From Rhizobium sp. Root1203 (lineage in GTDB: Bacteria; Pseudomonadota; Alphaproteobacteria; Rhizobiales; Rhizobiaceae), in assembly GCF_001424945.1 (NCBI RefSeq), contig NZ_LMCW01000069.1:62001-126000 (forward strand): a stretch of 64,000 nt of DNA. Reading direction: 5' to 3'. The notes under the pieces were generated by a model, which did not search any database, was not told where the DNA came from, and saw only the letters and a list, made by a program, of their open reading frames with translations. Below, piece after piece: positions 42,630-52,959 of the stretch. The position numbers and the translations under genes are program-made. Positions within the stretch are counted from its first letter, which is position 1. Each line of letters begins with the position of its first letter.

Positions 42630-42689
42630 AGTATTTCGACGCAATTCCGGACGCAAAACCGCTCTGCACTTTTGCTGGAATTGCTCTAA
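42627..42689. repeat. Rhizobial dispersed intergenic repeat, short copy
   Basis: TAGAGTATTTCGACGC, then ATTCCGGACGCAAAACCGCT, then CTGCACTTTTGCTGG and AATTGCTCTAA. The right 50 bp match the copy at 15056-15105 with about four differences; the left and middle part of the long copy is missing. It lies between the convergent GNAT and Lrp genes and contains the GNAT stop codon. Confidence 0.75.
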
Positions 42690-43144
42690 GCGAGCGGCGG
42701 CAGGCGGCGCTTGACGGGCGACGCCTTGACCATCGACGTACTCGTTTCCGCCTTTTCCGCGACCTTGTCCAGGATAGCGTCGAGCTGCGCCATCGAGCGA
42801 ACGACGAGGCGCGCGATGAAGCAGTCGTCGCCGGTAACCTTGTCGCATTCGACGAACTCGGGCGTCTCCTCGACGATCCGCTGGACGACGTGGAGCTGCC
42901 CGGGCAGCGGCCGAATCCGAACGATCGCTTGCAGGGGGTAGCCGAGGGCTGCGGGATCGATGTCGATCGTGAAGGCCTTGATCACGCCGCGTTCCTCGAG
43001 CCGGCGTAGCCGCTCTGCAGCGCTCGGTGACGACAGGCCGGCCGCTTGCGCCAGTTCTTTCAGAGACATGCGCGCGTCGGCGGCCAGCGCCTCGAGCATG
43101 CGCCGATCCACGTCATCGATATCGTTATTAGGAGCTGTCGGCAT
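42686..43144 (-). CDS. Lrp/AsnC-family transcriptional regulator
   Basis: A 152-residue Lrp-type regulator. The N-terminal HTH (about 10-60, DDVDRRMLEALAADARMSLKELAQAAGLSSPSAAERLRRLEE, in part) and the C-terminal RAM ligand-binding domain (VECDKVTGDDCFIARLVV) are complete. Such proteins sense amino acids and often control a divergent amino-acid exporter. Here the divergent neighbour is a DMT permease 105 bp away, its likely target. Confidence 0.9.
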   Translation of the reverse strand: MPTAPNNDIDDVDRRMLEALAADARMSLKELAQAAGLSSPSAAERLRRLEERGVIKAFTIDIDPAALGYPLQAIVRIRPLPGQLHVVQRIVEETPEFVECDKVTGDDCFIARLVVRSMAQLDAILDKVAEKAETSTSMVKASPVKRRLPPLA

Positions 43145-43249
43145 TTTTCCTCACAATATTAGGCAAACACACTGAACACTCTCCGCAACTCTATATAAAT
43201 CCGACGATGCCGGCAATATTCTCCATGTGTTGGGAAATGGAGGCGAACG

Positions 43250-44146
43250 ATGCAGAACGATATCCGTAGCGGCACGGCGCAAATGACGGCGGCGATGCTG
43301 ATTTCCGGCACGATCGGCTGGTTCGTCGTGATGTCGGGCCAGCCTGTCAGCGGCGTCGTCTTCTGGCGCTGCCTGTTCGGCGCGATCACCCTTCTCGTCG
43401 TTTGTGCATCGATGGGCTTGCTGCGTCCTGGAGTGATCAGCCTCAAGACGCTCGTGGTCGCCATCCTGGGCGGCATTGCCATCGTGCTCAACTGGCTGCT
43501 GCTCTTCGCTTCCTACAGCCACGCCTCGATCTCGATTGCGACGACGGTCTACAACACGCAGCCATTCATGCTGCTGGCGCTCGGCGCACTGCTTCTGCGG
43601 GAACGGATCACGGCTGCGAAACTCTTTTGGCTGACGCTCGCCTTTGCCGGCATGGTGGCGATCGTCGAGGCCAAACCGCAAGCCGTGGGCCTGGAAGGCG
43701 GCTACGGCATCGGTATTGCGATGGCGCTCGGCGCTGCCTTCTTCTACGCGCTCGCGGCTCTTGCCGCGAAGCATCTGAAGGGAACGACGCCGCATCTGAT
43801 TGCCCTGATCCAGGTTTCGACAGGCGTTGTCATGCTGCTGCCGATGACGGATTTTTCGAGCCTGCCGACGGACGGCAGCACATGGTCGCTTCTTGCCACC
43901 ATGGGTATCGTCCACACGGGACTGATGTATGTGCTGCTTTACGGCGCCATCCAGAAATTGCCGATACACCTGACCGGTGCGCTGTCGTTCATCTACCCGA
44001 TCGCGGCGATCCTCGTCGACCGGGTCGCATTCGGACATGCGCTGCAACCGCTGCAGATCGCCGGGGCGGCGGTCATTCTGCTCGCCGCGGCCGGTATGAA
44101 CCTTGGATGGACGCCCACCCGTTTGCTGGGCGCCCGTGCAGGCTGA
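43250..44146 (+). CDS. DMT-family permease, EamA domains
   Basis: A 298-residue ten-helix transporter with two EamA repeats (the first from TAAMLISGTIGWFVVMSGQP, the second around LGAAFFYALAALAAKHLKG). It is paired head to head with an Lrp-type regulator, a configuration typical of amino-acid or peptide-derived metabolite exporters. GGAGGCG lies before the ATG. It converges on dps with only 4 nt between stops. Confidence 0.9.
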   Translation: MQNDIRSGTAQMTAAMLISGTIGWFVVMSGQPVSGVVFWRCLFGAITLLVVCASMGLLRPGVISLKTLVVAILGGIAIVLNWLLLFASYSHASISIATTVYNTQPFMLLALGALLLRERITAAKLFWLTLAFAGMVAIVEAKPQAVGLEGGYGIGIAMALGAAFFYALAALAAKHLKGTTPHLIALIQVSTGVVMLLPMTDFSSLPTDGSTWSLLATMGIVHTGLMYVLLYGAIQKLPIHLTGALSFIYPIAAILVDRVAFGHALQPLQIAGAAVILLAAAGMNLGWTPTRLLGARAG

Positions 44147-44150
44147 GCCC

Positions 44151-44669
44151 CTACTTGGGTTGCCGGGTCATCTCGAACAGGAACCACGTGCGACGCTCGG
44201 CCTCGTCGATCCAGTTCTCCAGGAGACTGGTGGTGGCGACGTCATTGTGCTCGGCGCACACCTCATGAGTCTCGCGCAGCAGCGAGACGAGCTGCTTGTT
44301 GTCGTCACGCAGTTCCGCCAGCATGTCTTCCGGCGTCACATAGTCGGCGTCGTTGTCGTTGATGCGCTGCAGGCGGCCGATATGGCCGATCGAGCGCAGC
44401 GTCGTGCCACCGATCTTGCGGGCGCGTTCGGCGAGTTCGTCCGTCATCGCGAAAATCTGGTCGGCGTGCTCATCGAGGAGCAGGTGATAATCGCGGAAGT
44501 GCGGCCCGGACATATGCCAATGGAAGTTCTTGGTCTTCATGTAGATTGCGAAGGTATCGGCAAGAAGCGCTGCCAGGGCACCGGAGATGTCCTGGATGGC
44601 ATTGCCTTTGAGATCTGTGGGGGTGGCGAGTGGGGCCGTCCTGCGCTTTTCGATTGCGGTGGGGCTCAT
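44151..44669 (-). CDS. dps: Dps DNA-protection/ferritin-like protein
   Basis: A 172-residue dodecameric mini-ferritin that oxidises Fe(II) with H2O2 and shields DNA under starvation or oxidative stress. The ferroxidase ligands are in KNFHWHMSGPHFRDYHLLLDEHADQI (in part; His, His, Asp and Glu). The N-terminal tail is basic (MSPTAIEKRRTAPLATPTDLKG), as needed for DNA contact. AAGGAGAA precedes the ATG at 44669. I found no RirA, Irr or OxyR motif that I would defend in its promoter. Confidence 0.95.
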   Translation of the reverse strand: MSPTAIEKRRTAPLATPTDLKGNAIQDISGALAALLADTFAIYMKTKNFHWHMSGPHFRDYHLLLDEHADQIFAMTDELAERARKIGGTTLRSIGHIGRLQRINDNDADYVTPEDMLAELRDDNKQLVSLLRETHEVCAEHNDVATTSLLENWIDEAERRTWFLFEMTRQPK

Positions 44670-44862
44670 CAAATTCTCCTTCGCCAGACCTGGCGGTGGC
44701 TTGCGGGGTGCGGGAACGATATCGTCGTTTCCGGTGCAGCAGGCGACGGCGCCGGGCTTCCCGTCCCGCACCTGCCATCGCCTCCTGAATTAGAACCGCG
44801 ATCGCCGGCGTCAATAGCACTTGCCGTCCGAACTCTCGCAGCCGCGTCTGATAAAACTCATA

Positions 44863-44891
44863 TTGAAACTCAGGGTCTGGCGGCGTAGAAA
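44863..44891 (+). promoter_or_regulatory. Promoter-like element before the LysE-family gene
   Basis: TTGAAA, 17 bp, TAGAAA, 24 nt before the ATG. A short direct repeat AAACTCA at 44854-44860 and 44866-44872 (12-bp period) overlaps the -35 and may be an activator site. Confidence 0.4.
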
Positions 44892-44914
44892 TCGGCCGCA
44901 ACCCGGAGGCCACG

Positions 44915-45532
44915 ATGTCGTTCACTGCTCTCTTCGCCTATGCAGCGGCGCTGTTCATCGCAGCCGCCATTCCTGGTCCGGGCATCACGGCGATCGTCGC
45001 CAGGGCGCTCGGCTCGAATTTCCACGAGACCTTCTTCATGGGTCTCGGCCTGGTGCTCGGCGACATGACCTACCTGACCGCCGTCATTCTCGGGCTTGCG
45101 TTCGTGGCCCAGACCTTCACCGAAGTCTTCATTGTCATCAAGATCGCCGGTGCACTCTATCTCGGCTACATCGCCTACAAGCTATGGACGGCGGGACTGC
45201 TGCCGCAGGACATCGCGGCGAAGAAATCCAGCAGCGTCGGCATAAGCTTCCTGTCCGGCCTGCTCGTGACGCTCGGCAATCCGAAGACCATGCTGTTCTA
45301 CGTGGCGCTGGTGCCGACGCTGATCGATATCAACAGCATCGGGCTTCGCGAGTACGGGATCCTTCTCGCCACGACGTTCGTCGTCCTGCTGGTCGTGCTC
45401 GTGCCCTACATGATGCTCGCTTCCCGCGCCCGCACGCTGCTGAAGCAGCCGCGTGCGCTGCGGGCGCTCAACCGTGTGGCCGCCAGCATTCTGGCAGGCA
45501 CGGCAGCCTTCATCGCAACACGTGCCGCCTGA
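44915..45532 (+). CDS. LysE/RhtB-family exporter
   Basis: A 205-residue inner-membrane protein with six predicted helices. The N-terminal PGPGITAIVARALG motif is the LysE-superfamily signature and LGNPKTMLFYVALVP is the conserved second repeat. Members export amino acids or homoserine lactone-like compounds; the substrate here is unknown. CCGGAGGCC lies directly before the ATG. It is divergent from dps, with a separate promoter. Confidence 0.9.
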   Translation: MSFTALFAYAAALFIAAAIPGPGITAIVARALGSNFHETFFMGLGLVLGDMTYLTAVILGLAFVAQTFTEVFIVIKIAGALYLGYIAYKLWTAGLLPQDIAAKKSSSVGISFLSGLLVTLGNPKTMLFYVALVPTLIDINSIGLREYGILLATTFVVLLVVLVPYMMLASRARTLLKQPRALRALNRVAASILAGTAAFIATRAA

Positions 45533-45663
45533 AAAAATCGTCCGGCAAACTCCGGTATTCAAAGGCTTTTTTCTCTGAAGCCGCGGTTTCGCGGGTGAAG
45601 CAACTCTGGCCTCTGCAAGGCTTTGACCCTATTCTCTCCCAACATTCATAAAGGGAGAGAATA

Positions 45664-46626
<963 letters not shown>

Positions 46627-46648
46627 GCCATCCCAGCCTTGGGTTTCC

Positions 46649-46670
46649 GGGGGCGCTTCGGCGCCCCTTT
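46649..46670 (+). terminator. Terminator of cysK
   Basis: GGGGCGC, a TTCG tetraloop and GCGCCCC followed by TTTGCT. The stem is very stable with a short T-run. It lies 24 nt after cysK and just before the convergent comM stop. Confidence 0.65.
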
Positions 46671-46675
46671 GCTCA

Positions 46676-48208
46676 TCAGGCCGCGGCCGTCAGGCGTTCG
46701 CCGGCCATACGATAGGAAATGGCTTCGGCAAGATGGATGCGTCCGACTGTCTCCGTGCCGTCAAGGTCGGCCAGGGTGCGCGCCACCTTCAACACACGAT
46801 GGTAGCCGCGCGCCGAGAATTTCAGTCTCTCCGCCGCATCGCGCAGTAACTGCAGACCGCCTGAATCGGGCGCTGCATAGGTCTCGATCATCGACGTCGA
46901 GCACCGCGCGTTCGTCCCGATGCTGCCAAGCCCTGCCGCTCGAAAACGGGCATGCTGGAGTTCGCGGGCGCGCGCCACGCGGCGGGCGATATCCGCGCTT
47001 TTTTCCGCGGGCATCGGGCGGATCAGATCCATCGCCGAAACGGCCGGCACGTCGATGCGGATGTCGATGCGATCCATCAGCGGGCCGGAAATCCGCGCCT
47101 GATATTCCGACATGCAGCGTGGGCCGCGAGCGCAGGTGTGACCCGGTTCGCCGGCCATGCCGCAACGGCAGGGGTTCATGGCGGCAACAAGCTGAATGTT
47201 CGCCGGATAGGAGACCCGATGATTGGCGCGGGCGATGATGCACTCTCCGGCTTCCAGCGGCTGTCGCAGGGCATCGAGCGCCTGCGGCGAGAACTCGGGA
47301 AACTCGTCGAGGAACAGGATGCCGTGGTGCGCGAGCGACGCCTCACCCGGCCTCGCCCGCAGGCCGCCGCCGACGAGTGCCGCCATGGTCGCGGAATGGT
47401 GCGGCGTTCGAAACGGGCGGCGATCGGAGAGCTTTCCGCCGGCGAGCTGGCCGGCGACCGAATGGATCATCGAGACTTCGAGAAGCTCGGCCGCAGTGAG
47501 CGGCGGCAGGATCGACGGCAGGCGGGCGGCAAGCATCGACTTGCCGGACCCCGGCGGGCCGACCATCAGCAGGTTGTGGCCGCCGGCCGCAGCGACTTCC
47601 AGGGCGCGCTTGGCACTTTCCTGGCCCTTGATGTCGGCAAGATCCGGAAGGCCGGTAGGGTGGGCACGGATCGAAGGTTCAGGCCGCGACAGCACCTGCG
47701 TGCCCCGAAAATGGTTGGCGAGCGCGATCAGGCTGCGGGGCGCGAGAATGTCGAGATCGGCGCCGGCCCAGGCGGCCTCGCCGCCACTGTCGGCCGGGCA
47801 GATCAGGCCCTTGCCCATGGCATTCGCACCGATCGCAGCCGGCAGCGCACCGGCAACAGGGGCGATCGTACCGTCGAGATTGAGTTCGCCGATGACGACA
47901 TAGCCTGACAGCGCATCCGCCGGGATGGCACCCAGCGCCGCCATCAGGCCGAGCGCGATCGGCAGGTCGAAGTGAGAGCCTTCCTTCGGAAGGTCGGCGG
48001 GCGCCAGATTGACGGTGATCCTCTTGGCCGGCAGGGCCAGCCCCGACGCATGCAGCGCCGCATGCACGCGCTCGCGACTTTCTGCAACCGCCTTGTCTGG
48101 CAACCCGACGATCTGGGTGACGACCTTGCCCGGCGCAACCATGACCTGGACCTCGACCGGCAGACCTTCAATGCCCTGGAATGCAACCGTGCTTATACGT
48201 GCGACCAT
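46676..48208 (-). CDS. comM: YifB/ComM-family AAA+ Mg-chelatase-like ATPase
   Basis: A 510-residue ComM homologue, the hexameric helicase that drives branch migration during natural transformation and related recombination. The Lon-like N-terminal domain (MVARISTVAFQGIEGLPVEV) is followed by Walker A GPPGSGKSMLA near 220, Walker B LFLDEFPEF, a Cys cluster (CRCGMAGEPGHTC and C) and the sensor DRIDIRIDVP. The ATG at 48208 has AGGGG nine bases upstream. It is 180 nt downstream of gshB. Confidence 0.93.
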   Translation of the reverse strand: MVARISTVAFQGIEGLPVEVQVMVAPGKVVTQIVGLPDKAVAESRERVHAALHASGLALPAKRITVNLAPADLPKEGSHFDLPIALGLMAALGAIPADALSGYVVIGELNLDGTIAPVAGALPAAIGANAMGKGLICPADSGGEAAWAGADLDILAPRSLIALANHFRGTQVLSRPEPSIRAHPTGLPDLADIKGQESAKRALEVAAAGGHNLLMVGPPGSGKSMLAARLPSILPPLTAAELLEVSMIHSVAGQLAGGKLSDRRPFRTPHHSATMAALVGGGLRARPGEASLAHHGILFLDEFPEFSPQALDALRQPLEAGECIIARANHRVSYPANIQLVAAMNPCRCGMAGEPGHTCARGPRCMSEYQARISGPLMDRIDIRIDVPAVSAMDLIRPMPAEKSADIARRVARARELQHARFRAAGLGSIGTNARCSTSMIETYAAPDSGGLQLLRDAAERLKFSARGYHRVLKVARTLADLDGTETVGRIHLAEAISYRMAGERLTAAA

Positions 48209-48335
48209 GCCGCAATCCCCTGTGCCGCAACCGTTCACGGCCCAAACCGGCGACCGAGTGGGGCCGTCGCGAATTGCAATCTTGCATAGAAAAAAGAATA
48301 AAACAAGAACGGCATAGGAACGACTGCGCGCACCC

Positions 48336-48354
48336 GCTGCAAACAGGTTGCAGC
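48336..48354. repeat. Short hairpin downstream of gshB
   Basis: GCTGCAA, 5-nt loop, TTGCAGC. On the minus strand a T-rich stretch follows only about 40 nt later, so it is a weak terminator candidate or a stability element between gshB and comM. Confidence 0.35.
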
Positions 48355-48388
48355 GAGTTGCAGAAGCGGAACAAAGGTTCGGAAGGGC

Positions 48389-49336
<948 letters not shown>

Positions 49337-49432
49337 TTCCGTCCCTTAGCTATTGCCGGACAGATGTAGGCCGCGTCAGGCGTGAACGCAACGGCCAATC
49401 AATGGCTTCCAGCCGTCAAAGGCGCGGATTCT

Positions 49433-49936
49433 TCAGGCCGCCAGGCCCTGCTGGCCGCCGCTGCGAAGAAGGTTTCGCAGGCGGTAGGCCAATGCGACGG
49501 GCTTCGGAAACGGCTTGCGCAAAAAGGCGACCTTGCGGACATAATTGTCCACCCGCCAGCTTGCCCAGGTGCCACCCGCGAAGAAGGCGACATCGCCGGC
49601 CCGCAGCATGCGTTCCGTGCCGTCTTCTGCGGTGATGTGGACCTCGCCTTCAAGGATCATCACGGTTTCATCCCACCCGAAAAACCAGCGGAATTCACCG
49701 GCGGTGCAATCCCATAGTGCGGTCAACGCCGCATCGTCATGCCCGCGCGAGTGTTCTGCGGTGCGCGCCTGCGGATCGCCGCTGACGATCCAGTCCGGGT
49801 TGATCGGCGTCGACTTCATCGGAAGGTGATCACTCGAATGCGCAACGAACGACTTGCCGCGCGGCGGCGCGACCACGTAAGGCGCGGAACGCGCAGCCAT
49901 CGCTATCGCGCTTGCAAGCATCAGCTTCAAAGCCAT
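49433..49936 (-). CDS. Cupin-domain protein (cupin_3 type)
   Basis: A 167-residue protein. The first 20 residues (MALKLMLASAIAMAARSAPY) could be a signal peptide or membrane-proximal helix. The single cupin barrel, about 65-140, has ALWDCTAGEFRWFFGWDETVMILEGEVHITAEDG (in part), a pattern seen in the DUF861/EutQ-like cupin_3 group. The metal-binding His are largely missing from the first motif, so catalysis is doubtful. It lies between gshB and ugpC; no functional link is evident. Confidence 0.8.
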   Translation of the reverse strand: MALKLMLASAIAMAARSAPYVVAPPRGKSFVAHSSDHLPMKSTPINPDWIVSGDPQARTAEHSRGHDDAALTALWDCTAGEFRWFFGWDETVMILEGEVHITAEDGTERMLRAGDVAFFAGGTWASWRVDNYVRKVAFLRKPFPKPVALAYRLRNLLRSGGQQGLAA

Positions 49937-50037
49937 GAGAACCCCCTGCTCTCTCTACCCCTATTGCGCCGGAATAGCAGAGAGTCGTAACGGAGCGGTT
50001 CAAACGTTTGCTAGAAGTTTAACGACCGGGTCCGCGC

Positions 50038-51141
50038 TTACCGCACCGTCTCATGCACGAGGGCGGGAGCACTCCGATTTCCCGTGACACCACCGATCCG
50101 CTTGCCGGTGTCGTGGGCGAAGAAATGCAGCTTCTCCGGTGCAATGAAGAGGCGCAGCTCCGAGGACAGCGCCGTTTCCGGCGAGACGACGGCGGTCAAT
50201 GGCTGGTCGCCGAGAAGCCCATGGACAAGGCGCTGCGAACCCAGCTCCTCAATATAATCGACCGTCAGGGGCAGCGCGTATTCAGAAGGCTCGGCAGTGC
50301 GAAGATCCTCGGCGCGCATGCCGACCGTCACCGGACCCGAGGTCGGTGCCTGCCGCGCCAGATCGATCAGGCTCGGGCCGAGCGCAAGCTTGTCGCCATG
50401 CAGCTCACCCTTCAGGAGATTCATGGCCGGCGAGCCGATAAAGCTAGCGACGAAGGTGGAAGCCGGCGTGTGGTACACCTCGAGCGGCGCGCCGATCTGC
50501 TCGATTTCTCCGCCGTTCAGCACGACGAGGCGATCGGCCAGCGTCATGGCTTCCAGCTGGTCATGCGTGACATAGATCGAGGTGGTCGCAAGCCGGCGCT
50601 GCAGGCGCTTGATCTCGCCGCGCATCGAGACGCGCAGCTTGGCGTCGAGGTTCGACAGCGGTTCATCGAAGAGGAACGCGGCGGGCTTGCGGACGATGGC
50701 GCGCCCCATCGCGACGCGCTGGCGCTGCCCGCCGGAAAGAGCACGCGGCTTGCGGTCGAGGTAGGGCTCGAGCTGCAGCATGCGGGCGGCTTCTGCGACG
50801 CGTGCGTCGATCTCTGCCTTCGGCGTCTTCCTGTTGCGCAGGCCGTAGGCGAGATTGTCGTAGACGCTCATATGCGGATAGAGCGCATAGTTCTGGAACA
50901 CCATGGCGATGTCGCGCTCGGCAGGATCGACCTTGTTGACCACGCGGTTGCCGATCTTGACCTCGCCCCTGGATATCTCCTCCAGGCCGGCGACCATGCG
51001 CAAAAGGGTCGATTTCCCGCAGCCGGAGGGACCGACGAGGACGATGAACTCCCCGTCCCTGATGTCTATATCGACGGATTTCACAGCGTGGACGTCCCCG
51101 GTGTAGATCTTGGAGACCTGATTGATTTCGATAGCCGCCAT
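50038..51141 (-). CDS. ugpC: sn-Glycerol-3-phosphate ABC transporter ATP-binding protein
   Basis: A 367-residue ATPase energising UgpBAE uptake of glycerol-3-phosphate and glycerophosphodiesters. Walker A GPSGCGKSTLLRM, signature LSGGQRQRVAMGRAIV, Walker B FDEPLSNLDAKLR and the His-loop TSIYVTHDQLEAMT are in the first 215 residues. A C-terminal TOBE regulatory domain (VGMRAEDLRT) completes it. AAAGGAACG precedes the ATG at 51141, 11 nt after ugpE. It is the last gene of ugpBAEC. Confidence 0.95.
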   Translation of the reverse strand: MAAIEINQVSKIYTGDVHAVKSVDIDIRDGEFIVLVGPSGCGKSTLLRMVAGLEEISRGEVKIGNRVVNKVDPAERDIAMVFQNYALYPHMSVYDNLAYGLRNRKTPKAEIDARVAEAARMLQLEPYLDRKPRALSGGQRQRVAMGRAIVRKPAAFLFDEPLSNLDAKLRVSMRGEIKRLQRRLATTSIYVTHDQLEAMTLADRLVVLNGGEIEQIGAPLEVYHTPASTFVASFIGSPAMNLLKGELHGDKLALGPSLIDLARQAPTSGPVTVGMRAEDLRTAEPSEYALPLTVDYIEELGSQRLVHGLLGDQPLTAVVSPETALSSELRLFIAPEKLHFFAHDTGKRIGGVTGNRSAPALVHETVR

Positions 51142-51152
51142 CGGACGTTCCT

Positions 51153-51995
51153 TTACTTGTCGCTTTCGGTGAGGCCTTTGATGAACCAGCGCTGAAACAC
51201 CACGACGATGATGACAGGCGGCAGCATCGCGAGGATCGCGATGGCGAAGGCTTCGTTGTAGTCGGGAATCTGAGCACCCACCCAGACCAGCAGGATCTGC
51301 TTGATGCCGCGAACGAGCGTGTAGAAGCTCTCGTCGTTGGTCATCAGCATCGGCCAGAGATACTGGTTCCAGCCATAGACGAACATGATCATGAAGATCG
51401 CCGCCACCATGGTGCGCGAGAGCGGCACGATGACGTCGATGAAGAACTTGACCGGACCGGCCCCGTCGATGCGGGCGGCCTCCAGAAGCTCGTCCGGGAT
51501 CGATTTGAAGAACTGGCGGAAATAGAAGGTGCCCGTCGCAGACGCCAGCAGCGGCACGATCATGCCGCTGTAGGTGTTGATCAGGTGCAACTGGTGCATG
51601 ACCTCGTAGGAGGGCAGGATGCGCACTTCCAGCGGCAACAGCAGCGTGGTGAAGATCATCCAGAAGAACAGCGTTGCCATGCGGAAGCGGAAATAGACGA
51701 TCGCGTAGGCGGCAAGCATCGACAGGACGATCTTGCCGACTGCAAAACCGATGCCGAGGATCAGCGAATTCATCAGCATGCGGGCGCCGGTGACCTGACC
51801 GGTGAAACCGCCCTGGCGGCTTAGCACCGCGCCGTAGGTCTCGGTAAAATGGTTGCCCCACGTCAGCGTCAGGCCTTCGCGGTGGATCTCGGCGGCTTCG
51901 TGCGTGGACGTCATGAAGGCGACGACCACAGGCGCCACCATGATGAAGACGCCCAGCAACAGAACGACGTGATCGATTATCTTGAGACGGTACAT
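51153..51995 (-). CDS. ugpE: sn-Glycerol-3-phosphate ABC transporter permease UgpE
   Basis: A 280-residue inner-membrane permease with six helices and the EAA loop (EAARIDGAGPVKFFIDVIVPLSR, in part). The N-terminus MYRLKIIDHVVLLLGVF is chosen because GAGGAG lies seven bases upstream; an earlier start overlaps ugpA. It forms the translocation channel with UgpA. Confidence 0.95.
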   Translation of the reverse strand: MYRLKIIDHVVLLLGVFIMVAPVVVAFMTSTHEAAEIHREGLTLTWGNHFTETYGAVLSRQGGFTGQVTGARMLMNSLILGIGFAVGKIVLSMLAAYAIVYFRFRMATLFFWMIFTTLLLPLEVRILPSYEVMHQLHLINTYSGMIVPLLASATGTFYFRQFFKSIPDELLEAARIDGAGPVKFFIDVIVPLSRTMVAAIFMIMFVYGWNQYLWPMLMTNDESFYTLVRGIKQILLVWVGAQIPDYNEAFAIAILAMLPPVIIVVVFQRWFIKGLTESDK

Positions 51996-52005
51996 CCCGC
52001 GCTCC

Positions 52006-52887
52006 TCAATTGTAGTGAACGCGCCGCTCAAGAAAGCGGAACTGGAAGACGGTGAGCACGAAGACGACGATCATCAGGATGACGGACTGCGCCGACGACC
52101 CGCCGAGGTCGTTGCCGCGGAAGCCATCCATGTAGACCTTGTAGACCAGCGTGATCGGGTTGTTGGCGGCCTTGTCCTTCACCATGACGTCGACGATGCC
52201 GAAGGTGTCGAACAGCGAGTAGGTGACGTTGATCACCAGCAGGAAGAAGGCGGTGGGCGCCAGCAAGGGCAGGATGACGGTCCAGAACCGGCGGAAGCCG
52301 GAGCGGCAATCGAGCGCGGCGGCCTCGCGCACCGAGACCGGGATGCCCTGGAGACCGGAGAGGAAGAAGATGAAATTGTAGGGGATCTGTTTCCAGACGG
52401 AGACGACGACCATCGCAAAGGCCGTGTCGTAGTAGTTGAGGCCGACCTTCATGTCCCATCCGAACAGGGCTGCGAACCGGACAAAGGGGCCGATGTGCTG
52501 GTCGAAGAACATCATGCCGATCAGGCCGGCTACCGGCGGGGCGATTGCATAGATCGAGATCAACAGCGTCTTGTAGCTGGAACTGCCGCGGATGACCGCG
52601 TCGGCCTTGATCGCAAGCAGAAGGCCGGTGGAGAGCGCGAAGAACGTCACCAATGCCGTGAAGATCGCCGTGAAACCGGCGATGCTGTGGTACTCGGCGC
52701 TTTCGAGGACGCTCGTGTAGTTGCTGAGGCCGACGAAGCTCGAGCCGAAGCCGAACGGGTCCTCCAGAAAGAACGAGGACTTCACCGCCTGTACCGACGG
52801 CCAGTAGAAGAAAATGAATATCACCGCCATCTGCGGCAGCAGAAAGAGATAGGGCAGCGTTGGCGACGAGAACTGCACGCGCTTCAT
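52006..52887 (-). CDS. ugpA: sn-Glycerol-3-phosphate ABC transporter permease UgpA
   Basis: A 293-residue, six-helix permease. The start (SSPTLPYLFLLPQMAVIFIFFYWPSVQAV, in part) is typical of UgpA. The EAA motif is REAAALDCRSGFRRFWTVILPLL (in part), with Cys in place of the usual Gly after the Asp. It follows ugpB by 72 nt and is 10 nt ahead of the ugpE start as chosen. Confidence 0.95.
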   Translation of the reverse strand: MKRVQFSSPTLPYLFLLPQMAVIFIFFYWPSVQAVKSSFFLEDPFGFGSSFVGLSNYTSVLESAEYHSIAGFTAIFTALVTFFALSTGLLLAIKADAVIRGSSSYKTLLISIYAIAPPVAGLIGMMFFDQHIGPFVRFAALFGWDMKVGLNYYDTAFAMVVVSVWKQIPYNFIFFLSGLQGIPVSVREAAALDCRSGFRRFWTVILPLLAPTAFFLLVINVTYSLFDTFGIVDVMVKDKAANNPITLVYKVYMDGFRGNDLGGSSAQSVILMIVVFVLTVFQFRFLERRVHYN

Positions 52888-52959
52888 GGCGAGACCTTTG
52901 CAAAACAGTTCCGGAGACGGCGCGCGCCTCCGGAACCGATGTTTTCAGCGTTTGGCCGA

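Noticed and set aside
44670..44914. RirA, Irr or OxyR site before dps
   Set aside because: TGA and TCA triplets occur but not with the N9 spacing, and no TTTAGAA-type dyad was found.
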